The notes: a model not told the origin generated them from the letters alone. Counted from the first letter of the stretch, positions 43,375 to 53,953 are shown. The stretch is DNA of 64,000 nt from Setoptus koraiensis (GCA_048013815.1 CM106586.1:3162001-3226000); one strand, 5' to 3'. A program made the numbers and translations.

Positions 43375-44778
43375 TTTGCTATCTTGTTTTGTTTTTTTAG
43401 GCTTGAAGGAAATAAATTAACCTGATAGGTTGTGAAAATTGTATCAATAAATAGTGATTATTGATTTCCACCTTTGAATATCCCTAATCTAGAGTCTTGA
43501 TTTTGTGTCGATTGGTTTTTTCCGTCTTCGAATTTTTTTTCTTCTCCGATCATAAAGCCACCAAAACAAGCGACTAGTATAGCTACGCAAGAGAGATTAT
43601 ATTTTAAAACAACTGGGCGACGTAATTGAGTCACTATAGTAAGAGTCTCTATGAATCTCACTCGTTAAAAGATGCCTCTAGAGTCGTTTGCCTTCACTTC
43701 TTTCCTCCTCTATAGACTAAACTAAACCAAAGAATAATGTCTTCAATATGAGTCGAGTAATAATGTGTGTATGTGTGTGAGAGAGATAGATAGCCAATTC
43801 AATAAAACCGAAATTTGCATAGAGAGAATACAACATCTGGCATTAGTCCAAGTTTGTCCTGCTAATTGGAGCCAAGGATAAACAAGGGGTAGGGAGAGAG
43901 ATATGGTATCGTGTTTGGTGGACTTATGTCGCTTTCGAGCTTATATCCTTTTTTGGTACTAGTTGCAACTAACTTAGCTACTTCGAAAACACATAGATAT
44001 AGTGTTTCGGCGGAGCCAAAAAAGGATTCAAGCTTGCGAAAATCGGACTCAATGGCCTCTATAGACGTAATTGTCGCCGTTCGGTAGTTAGCCTTGGCTC
44101 ACATGAGAGATCTTCGAGAAGAATCAAAGTAAAGTATACTTGGCCGCATGCCAATCCACATAGACCCACATATTTTGTCTGCTAGATCCGCTCTGTCTAG
44201 CTTACATCCCATCGTCGCTAGTATCTCTTTTAGTATCTATTCCAAGTATGTTTCACACATGATTTAAAACATCAGTGGCTTATAATAGACAAGGCAAGGA
44301 TCTGAAAGGCAGGGTCAAGATGACTCGGTTGTGTATCTAATATCGTGTTTACGCTACACTATTTAGGCCCATGAGCGATATGCATCTTATCTGCAGCACT
44401 TACATGCTTCAAATGGGGCGAAATTAAAAACTTAAGTCTACTAAATTGGCGATGATAGATGATGAACCTGTGTATACGACTCAAGGCGCCCAAACTCAAA
44501 GCTCTGTCGTATGTGACATTCCGTTCAGTTTTTTTTTTGCATTCTTTAGGCCCTAGTTATTAATTGAGATGGTGAACAGTGAATAAACAAAACAAATAAA
44601 AGAAACAAAAATAACAAAAAGTTTAAAGGTGACCATTGATTTAGTGTACTGTATTGACAAACGTCAGTTTTATCTCATTCTATCGTTGACCGATCATTCG
44701 ACAAGTTTCATCATTTATAGTTTTATAGAAATATCCTTAATTTAGTACATAAAAAAGACAACAAAACAAAATAACAAA
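43375..44778. other. Divergent spacer between two tropomyosin genes
   Basis: About 1.4 kb between two head-to-head ATGs, so it probably holds both promoters. Only the last 20-25 bp before each ATG resemble each other (CAAAACAAGATAGCAAA against CAAAACAAAATAACAAA). A GT/GA-rich tract lies near 43764-43790. No gene recognised. Confidence 0.6.
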
Positions 44779-45837
44779 ATGGAGGCCATCAAGAAGAAAA
44801 TGCAAGCTATGAAGCTTGAGAAGGACAATGCCGTCGACAGAGCCGAACAAGCCGAGCAATTGTCCAGAGACGCCAACCTCCGAGCTGAGAAGGTAAATTC
44901 TACAACGAAGTAACAAGTGGAATCCACACAAACAGTTCCTTAAAGAGTATGTAAGTAACAATATTTTTTTTTTTCGTTTTCCCATCCAACTGAAATATCA
45001 AGTCCGAGGAAGAGGTCCGCGGTCTACAGAAGAAGATCCAACAAATTGAGAACGAGTTGGATGTCGTTCAAGAGAACCTCAGCCAAGCCAATGTCAAATT
45101 GGAAGAAAAGGAGAAAGCTCTTCAAAATGTATGTAATGATGTATTTTTATACATGTCACAAGCTTATTCTTGTTAGATTTCACAAGCAATAGTTTCGCAT
45201 TTCTATGTTCATCTCGTTCTAGGCTGAAGCTGATTCAAACGCGTCTAACCGTCGCATCCAATTGTTGGAAGAGGATTTGGAGCGATCGGAGGAACGTCTC
45301 AAGATCGCCACCCAAAAGCTTGAGGAAGCCTCGCAATCCGCAGATGAGAGTGAGAGAATGCGCAAAATGCTTGAACACAGAAGCATCACCGATGAGGAGC
45401 GCATGGAGGCCCTTGAAAGCCAATTGAAAGAGGCCAGAATGATGGCCGAAGATGCTGACAGAAAATACGATGAGGTCGCACGTAAACTAGCAATGGTTGA
45501 GGCCGACCTTGAGCGTGCTGAGGAGCGCGCTGAAACAGGAGAGTCCAAGATTGTGGAGCTTGAAGAAGAGCTGAAGGTTGTGGGCAACAACTTGAAATCA
45601 TTGGAGGTCAGCGAGGAGAAGGCTCTACAAAAGGAAGAGACCTACGAGATGACCATCCGCGGAGCCACCCAGAGACTACAAGAGGCCGAGGCAAGAGCCG
45701 AGTTCGCCGAACGATCAGTCCAGAAACTCCAGAAGGAGGTCGACAGACTCGAGGACGAACTCGTACACGAGAAAGAGATCTACAAATCGATTTCCGACGA
45801 GTTGGATCAAACTTTTTCGGAGCTCACCGGATACTAA
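44779..45837 (+). CDS. Tm: Tropomyosin, copy B
   Basis: Exons 44779-44892, 45003-45128 and 45223-45837 encode 284 aa; the splice positions are the same as in copy A. Identity with copy A is near total from the ATG to codon 77 including intron 1 (one substitution and a T-run length change noted). It breaks off nine bases before the end of exon 2, is absent in intron 2 and the first 24 bases of exon 3, and resumes at 45247. It continues with two silent differences to 45777, then breaks again for the last 60 bases. Both copies are intact, so both are likely expressed. Polyadenylation signal AATAAA at 45903-45908. Confidence 0.97.
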
Positions 45838-46176
45838 TAGCTACCCGCAACTAATATCAGTTGAAACTTAGATTTTATCTGTTGCGTACTTTAAGTGAGT
45901 TTAATAAAGTAACTATATATTCATCTTATACATTTATAAAATAAGACAGTAGAGCCCAGCATAGTGTCAAAAGGTTTTTTATTCATCACAATTCTATAGT
46001 ATTATCCGTGACTTTCGTCAGAGTCTTTCATTTTTATATAAACATCACAAGATTTAGCTGACAATGATTTTATTGCCTGACATCAATAACAAAATAATAT
46101 GCTTCTCTATGATAGCTTGGACTGTATAATAAATAAATTCAGCAAGAACATATTCGAACAGATTGTAGAGATGGGA
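45838..46176. other. Convergent spacer
   Basis: 3' flank of tropomyosin copy B with AATAAA at 45903-45908, followed by A+T-rich DNA. No other feature. Confidence 0.6.
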
Positions 46177-46903
46177 TTAGAACAATTTCAAAATATAGGA
46201 AGAACAGATAACGGCAGTTGACTCGACAATCTTACCTTGAGTCTTATTGTTAGAAACTGCAATACTATAAGCTGTTTCATGATTAAGATTGTTCCTCGAG
46301 GGATTCGCACCTGCTCTTAGGAGCGTTTGAGTACATAAGAGATGATCCTGGTGAACAGAGTATATCAGGGCGGTGTTACCTTCCTGTGAATAATGAAGTA
46401 AAAAACAAGATCGTTTTTTTACTGAATTGTTTAGTGTAATACAAAGTTCTGACTCGTATACTTTGTCGGGCACTTACATCGTCGGTATCATCAACATTGG
46501 CTCTATGACTTAGCAATTCCTTTATGACGTGCACGTAACCATTGGCCGAGGCGAACATAAGGGCGGTCTTTCTACCATCGCCTCTATGGTTTGGATTCGC
46601 TCCCTGCCATAATAAACATCTAACTGTTGAGGTCTGCCCGTATGAGGCAGCCCATATGAGTGGAGTGTATCCATTCTCGTCAATGGCATCAATCATTTTG
46701 GTATCGCTAATCATTCGATCACTGTGGTATAATTCACCTTGAGCAGCTAGCTCATAGATGGTTCTTTGGTGATGTACCTGAGGGCTAATCTGTTTAACAT
46801 TTCCTCTCTGGAGGTTCGTCAGCACAGTTGTAGAAGACAAATTGGACCTCATAGCAAGAGGAGGCGATATAGGTGTAGGAGGACAATTGTAGTAATGATC
46901 CAT
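46177..46903 (-). CDS. ANKRA2/RFXANK-like ankyrin repeat protein
   Basis: Exons 46903-46478 and 46383-46177 give 210 aa. The RFXANK/ANKRA2 pair bind PxLPxI/L peptides of partners such as class IIa HDACs and RFX proteins. The family hallmark is seen: TVLTNLQRGN, then a non-repeat start YELAAQGEL, then ankyrin repeats (NGYTPLIWAASYGQTSTVRC, KTALMFASANGYVHVIKELL, GNTALIYSVHQDHLLCTQTL, HETAYSIAVSNN) and the diagnostic C-terminus YILKLF. It is shorter than the human proteins (260 and 313 aa), mainly at the N-terminus. A GTAAGA within the last exon (after KTQ) could be a donor, but no acceptor follows before the conserved YILKLF, so it is read through. Confidence 0.85.
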
Positions 46904-47085
46904 TTCAAATAATATAATATAACAATTTAAGGAAAAGTGGTTCAAAAGTAATACTGGAAAATGTTTAGAATATAACAAATTGGTAATATATATAAAAATA
47001 TATGTAGATTCTTCTATATATTGGACCAAGTCGAAATAGCGTCAACATAGTAGCGGGCTTTTTGAAAGTTTCTAGCCTGCCATCC

Positions 47086-48483
47086 TTAAAGTTTCTCTTT
47101 CCAGATTATACGCTGACTTGCCAGTTCAGGGATTGGATCCACACGCACTTGTCGACTTGGGAATTGACGCATCTGAGTCGGAATAGCTTGAGTATGCAGA
47201 TGGCCTGTCTCATGAACCACAGCCTCGTAGATACCGTCATAGATTTCTTGTAAAGTCATTGACGCTGGCTTTGGGGGCACATGTAGCATGGGCTCTGAAA
47301 CATCCATTATGTTCTCGAGTTCATCTTCTAAATTTTCTTGGGAGATTCTTGGATCGGCACGGAGACTCCTAGGAGGTTCTGGTGAAACGAACTCCCTCTT
47401 CGCTTGAGTCATTTGAGATGCAGTTGAGATATTTTGTAGGTAGAAATCGTGGCTTAGGAATCTTTTCTTAGCAACGCAAGCTCTGACAAACGGAGCGTTG
47501 ATACGGCGCGTTGTTTTGCTGCCTTCTAACGGAACAAAACCATCAAAAGTTTGACCAGCTTGTAAGTCGAGCAGAACATTAACATTCTCTGGCTTGTCAT
47601 TTTGTAGTATATACTTGGCTCCGTTGTCCTTCATTAGCTCTATTAATTCAAGTTCGTCACTAGAGTGTCCTATGACTGAGAACCTTACACCATGAAATGG
47701 TTTCATTTTATGCTGAGTAACTATCTCATTAAATTCTTTGGCCGATATGAAGTCTTGCCTATCGTCGATTGAGCGATTAAATAGATACTCAATGAGAGCG
47801 GAACCAAAGACAAAGAGCCCTTTCTCGGCAGCCCGAATGGTGACCTCGGAACAGGCTAGAGCTGATATAACAAAATGACAAGTATGCAACTCTTCTGCTG
47901 TCACGGGAGTGGCACCCATATATAGTAATTTTTTGGTTTTGTCGATTTTTTCACTTTTCTTCATAGCCGTCAAATGGACTCTCATGTTACACATGCACAT
48001 AGTTGTGAGAGTTTTCCTCGATGGTATGGATTCTATGCCGCGATCCTTCATTTCTAATAGAACTTTAGGCAACACTATTCGGGATGATTCAATTCTTTTA
48101 CACTTCTTAATTAATTCTTCGATGTAACCTGGAATGAGATAGATTTTACAATTGTCGTCCCATTTGTGAAATTTTGCATCATTCTCGACAATGAGGGGTC
48201 GACAATTTTTTTTTTCATAGATGAACTTGAGATAGTCTCTGGCCTCGTCCAACAGTTTGTCTTGTCTACCTGACATATTTTCAACTCTGAGTATTGTGAT
48301 GTAAAGCGAAATGGCCGATTGAGATCCATCTAGAGTGGTATGAGCAAGTGTTGAGGGCTGTAATTGAGTATTGATGGGCACAAAGTCCTGTTTGACCGGT
48401 GGCCTGTGATGCTTGTCACATTTGAGATCAAGTTGTCTCAAATTGAACTGTGTGGCTCGGTGGTGATTTGAAGTGGGTGCCAT
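47086..48483 (-). CDS. Tandem BRCT-domain protein
   Basis: 465 aa, one exon, ATG at 48483. The middle and second half look like two BRCT modules. The first, about residues 185-245, is degenerate (LLYMGATPVTAEELHTCHFV, then KGLFVFGSALIEYL). The second is clearer, about 258-350 (GVRFSVIGHSSDELELIELM followed by NGAKYIL, then RINAPFVRACVAKKRFLSHD). BRCT pairs bind phosphopeptides in DNA-damage and cell-cycle proteins. The C-terminal 110 residues are Pro/Glu-rich with no domain. I cannot name the orthologue; a TopBP1/Rad4-type or other nuclear adaptor is possible. No signal peptide or membrane segment. Confidence 0.6.
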   Translation of the reverse strand: MAPTSNHHRATQFNLRQLDLKCDKHHRPPVKQDFVPINTQLQPSTLAHTTLDGSQSAISLYITILRVENMSGRQDKLLDEARDYLKFIYEKKNCRPLIVENDAKFHKWDDNCKIYLIPGYIEELIKKCKRIESSRIVLPKVLLEMKDRGIESIPSRKTLTTMCMCNMRVHLTAMKKSEKIDKTKKLLYMGATPVTAEELHTCHFVISALACSEVTIRAAEKGLFVFGSALIEYLFNRSIDDRQDFISAKEFNEIVTQHKMKPFHGVRFSVIGHSSDELELIELMKDNGAKYILQNDKPENVNVLLDLQAGQTFDGFVPLEGSKTTRRINAPFVRACVAKKRFLSHDFYLQNISTASQMTQAKREFVSPEPPRSLRADPRISQENLEDELENIMDVSEPMLHVPPKPASMTLQEIYDGIYEAVVHETGHLHTQAIPTQMRQFPSRQVRVDPIPELASQRIIWKEKL

Positions 48484-49847
48484 TATGTATAGTGAGAATT
48501 CTTGATAATACCCGGTATATATGATAGTTACAAGTATTAGTGGTGGCGGACAAAGTTGTTAATAATCTAGTTAAACTAGTTTTATATAATATATTAATAA
48601 TAATGGTGTACAAGACACTTTATTATAAGCGAAAGGACATTATATCATAATTATTATTTGAGACGAGACTAGAGCACGGAGGTAAAGTACGCGCCGTCGG
48701 CCTGTCGAAATGCGTGTTTATGTCATGGGCGGTGTGTGCCAGTTCTGTATTCACAACTCTTTTTTTGTCGTTGGTGTCCAAGTATGTGCATTTAAAATTT
48801 CACAATTCCAAACGATCAAACGAATATTATATGCATTTTGCGTTATTATTGCGCCAAACTACTCAAACGTACCGTTTGTCTGTGCCAACTATTGTCAGCC
48901 AAACACACAGATTGATTCTATACAATTACAACGGAAATGTGCGCCACTGTGCTCCCATCCGTTCACAAATTGCACATCAGTTGCGCACACAGACACAATT
49001 GGACGGATTGCATTTTGATGTATCATTTCGAATGATTCATTCGTTGCGGTCATTGGTTGTTGAAAGTCTTTGAGGGGTCTCTCACAACAACTGGGCTACA
49101 TCGGAAGTCGAACTTTCTACCCGAATATCTAGACTAGATTCTACCTAAGTTCAATCTATAGAAGAAATTTCATATCATCCAATGCAGTTGCGAATCATGC
49201 TTCCTCATAATTTTAGGCAGCCCTAGATACGCCAAGTGTCCTCATGGCTATTGTTGCAGTTGACCGTGCGCAGATGGACAGAACGCTATTGAAACATTAG
49301 TATACTTATCGCTGTGCTCGATTGCAAGATTATACTTGTGCACAGACATTGCAGGTAGCCAAGTTGGTGAACATGGAATTTTAGCCAATGTTCAAGATGC
49401 GAAAAACAAGTTCGTCAAAAGTCCTGAAGAAGTCGCTCGTCGGAGTGTGTCAGGCTCGCATGCATGCTTGTTAATTGAACACAGAAAATAGTGTAGTTCC
49501 CGCACACACCAGTAGGAAAATTTTCAATTTGCACGTTCCGAGCGCCCCCTTCAGGATACATTCAGCAAGCAATCACTCTGACTAATTAATCAACATATAC
49601 ACGGTCGACACACTAACGCACACTGATATTGTTGATATTAATAATATTGTGCGTCTATTGTACTGTAATACACAGTAATCTGTTAATATTAGCAGTTACG
49701 AGCGCCAGAGTCTTTTAGATAATTAATTAATTAACCTCATCATCACTATTTTTTACTGGAGAAAATTTCCAATTAACACTACCCACTAACACTGTAGATT
49801 ATTAAACAACATCTACAACAACAACAATCTTAGATACCACTCACACG
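48484..49847. other. Divergent intergenic region
   Basis: Separates the BRCT gene (minus) from the PHF10-like gene (plus), so both promoters should lie here. Two overlapping plus-strand frames of about 100-120 codons (48710-49073) carry no domain and are probably chance. Confidence 0.45.
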
Positions 49848-50474
49848 ATGGCTACCCCGCACAGGGACTCAAGAGCACGTTTAATAAAGCGGGCTATCGA
49901 ATCTGCTTCACAATACAATATGTATCTCAACAAACAACGCAGATACGAACGGCCTGTCTGCATGGATGGACAAACAGACACCGTTAACTATCCAGTTGGT
50001 CTTGGCAGACATAACAAGACGCTAAAAAAAACCAACAAAATAGGCAAATACCCTGTAGCCTTATTGCCATGCCAGTATCAGGATTGGTATGTCACCTACG
50101 ATTCAGAGGAGATGAAGTATCTACCGCTCAACACAGTACTATATGGACCAATAGTCAACCCTGAGAAACTACCCCCAGTTCTCAGTCCGGAAATATCAGA
50201 ATTTTCCGATTCTGACTCCTCTTGTTCCTCTAATGATAGTCACTCTACGCACGACAGTTGTTCTAACTCAAACTGTGATTCTAATAACGAAGAGAATGAT
50301 GACGATAATCGCAGTTTATTATCAAGTTCCTCAAACTCATCCCATTGCTCTTCTTGTGCAAACAAGAAAAGAAGGAAGAAGGTAACAATACAATGGTCAA
50401 GAACACCTAGCCCTCCTCACCTGATGCCTATTGAAGAGGATTACTCCTTCCAGGTTCAATATCTACATCCATGA
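49848..50474 (+). CDS. PHF10/SAYP-like protein fragment without PHD fingers
   Basis: 208 aa, one exon, ATG in good context. Residues 10-115 (RAIESASQYNMYLNKQRRYE, then LPCQYQDWYVTYDSEEMKYL and LNTVLYGPI) resemble the region that follows the SAY domain in PHF10/BAF45a, a PBAF chromatin-remodelling subunit; this is from memory of the family and not certain. There is no SAY domain before it and no PHD finger after it. The second half is a Ser/Asp/Asn-rich acidic tract followed by a basic KKRRKK, a likely nuclear signal. Either it is a separate short paralogue or a truncated one. Its last 47 bases overlap the predicted final exon of the convergent MAEL-domain gene. Confidence 0.55.
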   Translation: MATPHRDSRARLIKRAIESASQYNMYLNKQRRYERPVCMDGQTDTVNYPVGLGRHNKTLKKTNKIGKYPVALLPCQYQDWYVTYDSEEMKYLPLNTVLYGPIVNPEKLPPVLSPEISEFSDSDSSCSSNDSHSTHDSCSNSNCDSNNEENDDDNRSLLSSSSNSSHCSSCANKKRRKKVTIQWSRTPSPPHLMPIEEDYSFQVQYLHP

Positions 50475-51388
50475 GCGGACAGAGATAGTCTGATGTTAGG
50501 AGCGACAATCTCTTTGCTGCGCCCACTGCACAAAAGTTGTTCTCTATGTTTTGATGAAACTTGCAGCTACAGGATAGTTAATCATACGAATAAGAAAGTT
50601 TGTTAGTAAAGGATTTCCGTCTAGATTATGACTATTTTTATGATTTCATTTTGAGAGCGTAGCGGATATTAAGACGCAACATAAACTTACTTTAAATCAG
50701 TCGACGAATCATATATTGTCTTCCCAAATGCCTGCTTGATAGATACATAAAGATCTTGACATTTTACCGAACCAATGGCGACTTGGGCAAAATCCACCAC
50801 ATCGAATATTGCTATTTGGTTAGCCAAAGTTACTTTAGTTTGGCCGCTTCCTTCTTCGACCTGCTCTGAAAGTGGCTCTCCCTTAGCGATTGCTGCTTGG
50901 TCACATATGTACTTCAAAACTCTCCTGTTCTGCCTGATCTGGTCACCTCGTGTTATAAGGAAAGGATTGCAGAAATCAGACGAAGTAGACTTGGTCAAGT
51001 CGAATCCTGTAAATTCGATAATGTCTTCAAGAACTTGTACAAAGTTGTCTGTGGACGCGTCAATCCATTCGCCTACCGGTATCATGTGAGTTTTTTCCAT
51101 ATGACGTCTCGCTTGACCCATGTAGCCAAAAGGAACTTCCTTTGGGTGAACAAACCGATGAAAAGTTCTCAAGATTGCGCCTTTCAAGTTATACTCAATT
51201 AGTGCAATCTCAATAGGAATGTATTCGGATTCACATTTACACAGTACGTTAGTGCTCATGAAATATAGTTTGCCCTCACAATAGAAGTTTTTTGTTCCTT
51301 TCCATTTGAGGTACTTAGTGACAGCCGCATTGATGTCATTATGTTGCGAGTCCAAGGGGTGTTGGTAATGCTTATCTGAAGAGTACAT
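50428..51388 (-). CDS. mael: Maelstrom-like MAEL-domain protein
   Basis: Exon 1 is 51388-50691 and predicted exon 2 is 50566-50428, giving 278 aa. Maelstrom acts in the germline piRNA pathway; its MAEL domain is an RNase H-like fold with a conserved EHHCHC metal site. Seen here: E in YIPIEIALIEY, H in TFHRFVHP and H in MEKTHMIP in exon 1. The C-H-C part (CKFHQ, then NNFC) appears only after joining the GTAAGT donor at 50690 to a TGTAG acceptor at 50569, and the frame continues through AAKRLSLLTSDYLCPLM to a stop at 50428. The ATG at 51388 is used because the upstream TTG is implausible. The HMG box that normally precedes the MAEL domain is absent and none was found upstream. The last 47 coding bases overlap the convergent PHF10-like gene. 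Confidence 0.78.
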
Positions 51389-52615
51389 CACAATTGTGGT
51401 TGATATGTTCAACTAGACTACTGCTTCTATATGTACTGACGAAAACAATAAACCAAACAGAATTCTAATAAGTTTTTGAGTTAGCTATACCAACTTGTAT
51501 TTTGTAATTGTCGCGAATTTATCTTGAGAGAGTCGCTTGATAGACAACGAAATCATTTGAGTACCAACTTAGTTATTTGTAAAGATAGATATTCGAGAGA
51601 TCAATTCCTAATGAATCGCTTATTGAGCGTCAGTATTATCGATTCAATTCATAGGATGAAAATCCATCGTGTGTGGCGATGTAATGTTGTGCGTATCATT
51701 GCAATGCTGAAGTGCAATCGAGAAAAGCTATATCTTTCAATGAAACGACTACTTTTCATCGGAGTGTTGACGCCTCGATCAGCGTGTTGTCTCGCCAGAG
51801 CAACAATGGCCTGACGTAGCGAGACTAGGTCACTTGAGGCGGGAATCTTTTAAAAGAAGGCGGATTATATTGTAATAGCAATCACTGATAGGATTGCCAA
51901 CAATAAACTGATGCAAACTTCTTTGTTTTCGTGCACTGGCGGTTATGACAAGTATTCTGAACCGTTATATATATGAATTTCAACAGGTGAGTGCAGCATC
52001 ATCATTATTGTGCTAGCTACTATTGATTGTCGTTATCTTTTGTCATCGCCATTAAGCCTCGCATCTGGGGCTGCGAATTTCAATGTTGGGAAACCAGTAT
52101 CAGAATTCCAGTGCGTCTTTCCTTCGACATTTCTTATGCACGAACTCTTATCTCATCTTACCTGTGACTTCATGTGAAATAACAAAATATCCCTTCATAA
52201 AGGGTGGTCGCAAATAGTTTTTCATCTGACGGCGCTCATTGTGCGGACATTGTGTCGCCTTGTCTTCGGTTGTCCTTGGTAAGAATTGCATAGAAAGTCG
52301 AAATAAGCCGCACGAAAAATAAAATGTGGAAGCTAGCGTAGCCTTATTAGTTAAAAAAACTATTTGTGACCACCCATTAATTATCGATCCTTATCAACAA
52401 GTACTGCCAATCGCAACAAACTTAAGCAACATTCAACCTTCAAGAGATCGCAATGCCAGTGACTCCATTAGACATGGATCTTGTTTATACATATGACAGC
52501 CTGCTATCTGATGCCAGTTGTTATTGGTTAAATTCTCATTCACTCAGCTTACAGTCACATTTTTTTGTTTCAAATATAATGGATAGGAGTGTAATAACGG
52601 GTATAATTCAGTAGA
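51389..52615. other. Divergent spacer between the MAEL-domain gene and IVD
   Basis: Should hold promoters of both neighbours. No HMG-box coding sequence seen on the minus strand. A 96-codon plus-strand frame (51524-51814) has no domain and is judged spurious. Confidence 0.5.
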
Positions 52616-53953
52616 ATGACTTCGATCAAACTTATTTCATCGGTGAAATCGCCACTTTTGAGGTTGGCCCAATTCAATAAAACACAAAGGATAGTCAATA
52701 CGGTACATGTGCGATGTATAACCAATAGTAGTATGTTTTGCGGTAGTATGTATGGTCTAAGCCAGGATCAAATCAATTTACAAGAGATCGTAGATAAATT
52801 CTGCAAGAAGGAATTTCCGCCCGAATTAGTGAAACAAATCGATGAAACTAGCCACTATGGAAATATGCGCAAATTCTGGACCGAGGCCGGTAAGCTGGGT
52901 TTACACGGGGTCACAGTATCTGTTGAAAATGGAGGATTGGGTTTAGGTTATCTCGAGCACTGTTTAGTTGTCGAGACCATGTCAAGATACTGTTCAGCTA
53001 TAGGATTGTCCTATGCTGCTCATTCAAATTTATGCATCAATCAAATTTCATTGAATGGTAACGAGGAACAAAAAGCTAAATATTTACCAAAATTAATCGA
53101 TGGTCGTCACATCGGGGCTCTTGCCATGAGTGAAATAACAGCAGGTTCAGATGTTACATCAATGAAGCTGACCGCAGTTAAAAAAGGTGATTACTACCTG
53201 TTGAATGGAAGCAAATTTTGGATCACCAATGGTCCTGTCGCCGACGTGTTGCTTGTCTACGCCAAGACAGACTCGTCTTCGGATGGCCCAAAGCGTCGCA
53301 ATAACATCACAGCTTTCTTGATAGAGAAAGACTATCCCGGCTTTTCTGTTGGAAAACAAATCAACAAGGAAGGCATGCGTGGCTCGCCTACTTCCGAGCT
53401 CATATTCGACGATGTGAAAGTTCCCGAAAAACAAATAATTGGTGGCTTGAACAAAGGTGTTTATGTACTGATGAGTGGCCTAGATTATGAGAGACTAGTT
53501 CTAGCGGCGGGACCTCTGGGTATAATGCAACAAGCTTGTGATGTGGCATTCAAGTATGCCCACGAGAGACAACAATTTGGCAAGATAATCGGCGAAAATC
53601 AAATTATTCAATGTATGATGGCCGATATGTACACAAAAACTAGCTCATCCAGATCTTACTTGTATAATTTTGCCAGGGCCGTTGATCAAATGAAAGGTGG
53701 GCATATGAAAAATGACTCTACATCACAATTTACAAAAGATTGTGCTGGAGTTATACTTTCTTTATCTGAAGCGGCCACTCAAATATCCATGGATGCCATT
53801 CAAATTTTAGGCGGAAACGGTTATACCAGAGACTACGAAGCTGGTCGTCTATTGCGCGACGCAATATTGTTCAAAATAGGTGCTGGCACAAACCAGATTC
53901 GACAGTGGTTGATTGGACGCGAGATCAATAAAGCCTACTTAGACGAGCGATAA
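52616..53953 (+). CDS. IVD: Isovaleryl-CoA dehydrogenase
   Basis: Mitochondrial flavoprotein of leucine breakdown: oxidises isovaleryl-CoA to 3-methylcrotonyl-CoA and passes electrons to ETF. 445 aa in one exon, starting with a basic, acid-free leader (MTSIKLISSVKSPLLRLAQF) consistent with mitochondrial import. All three ACAD parts are present: N-terminal helices, beta middle domain (AMSEITAGSDV, FWITNGP) and C-terminal helices (FGGNGY-type ILGGNGYTRDYEAGRLLRDA). The catalytic Glu sits in the position special to IVD, in GLDYERLVLAAGPLGIMQ (about residue 291), not near the C-terminus as in most ACADs; that distinguishes it from short- and medium-chain enzymes. AATAAA at 53980-53985. Confidence 0.95.
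   Translation: MTSIKLISSVKSPLLRLAQFNKTQRIVNTVHVRCITNSSMFCGSMYGLSQDQINLQEIVDKFCKKEFPPELVKQIDETSHYGNMRKFWTEAGKLGLHGVTVSVENGGLGLGYLEHCLVVETMSRYCSAIGLSYAAHSNLCINQISLNGNEEQKAKYLPKLIDGRHIGALAMSEITAGSDVTSMKLTAVKKGDYYLLNGSKFWITNGPVADVLLVYAKTDSSSDGPKRRNNITAFLIEKDYPGFSVGKQINKEGMRGSPTSELIFDDVKVPEKQIIGGLNKGVYVLMSGLDYERLVLAAGPLGIMQQACDVAFKYAHERQQFGKIIGENQIIQCMMADMYTKTSSSRSYLYNFARAVDQMKGGHMKNDSTSQFTKDCAGVILSLSEAATQISMDAIQILGGNGYTRDYEAGRLLRDAILFKIGAGTNQIRQWLIGREINKAYLDER

Larger units (their letters stand above)
42305..45837. repeat. Inverted duplication containing the tropomyosin pair
   Basis: Arms 42365-42895 and 43035-43374 match, in reverse orientation, 45247-45777 and 44779-45119. Sequence between and outside these tracts is not visibly similar, apart from exon-encoded residues and about 20 bp before each ATG. 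Confidence 0.92.

Noticed and set aside
48714-49073. Overlapping plus-strand frames of 102 and 119 codons
   Set aside because: Two frames over the same DNA, no domain or signal peptide I trust, and located in the shared promoter region.
51524-51814. 96-codon plus-strand frame before IVD
   Set aside because: No domain, start codon or splice support; lies in the promoter region of two divergent genes.
52616-53953. Generic short- or medium-chain acyl-CoA dehydrogenase
   Set aside because: The catalytic Glu lies in LDYERLVLAAGP, as in isovaleryl-CoA dehydrogenase, so the more specific name is justified.
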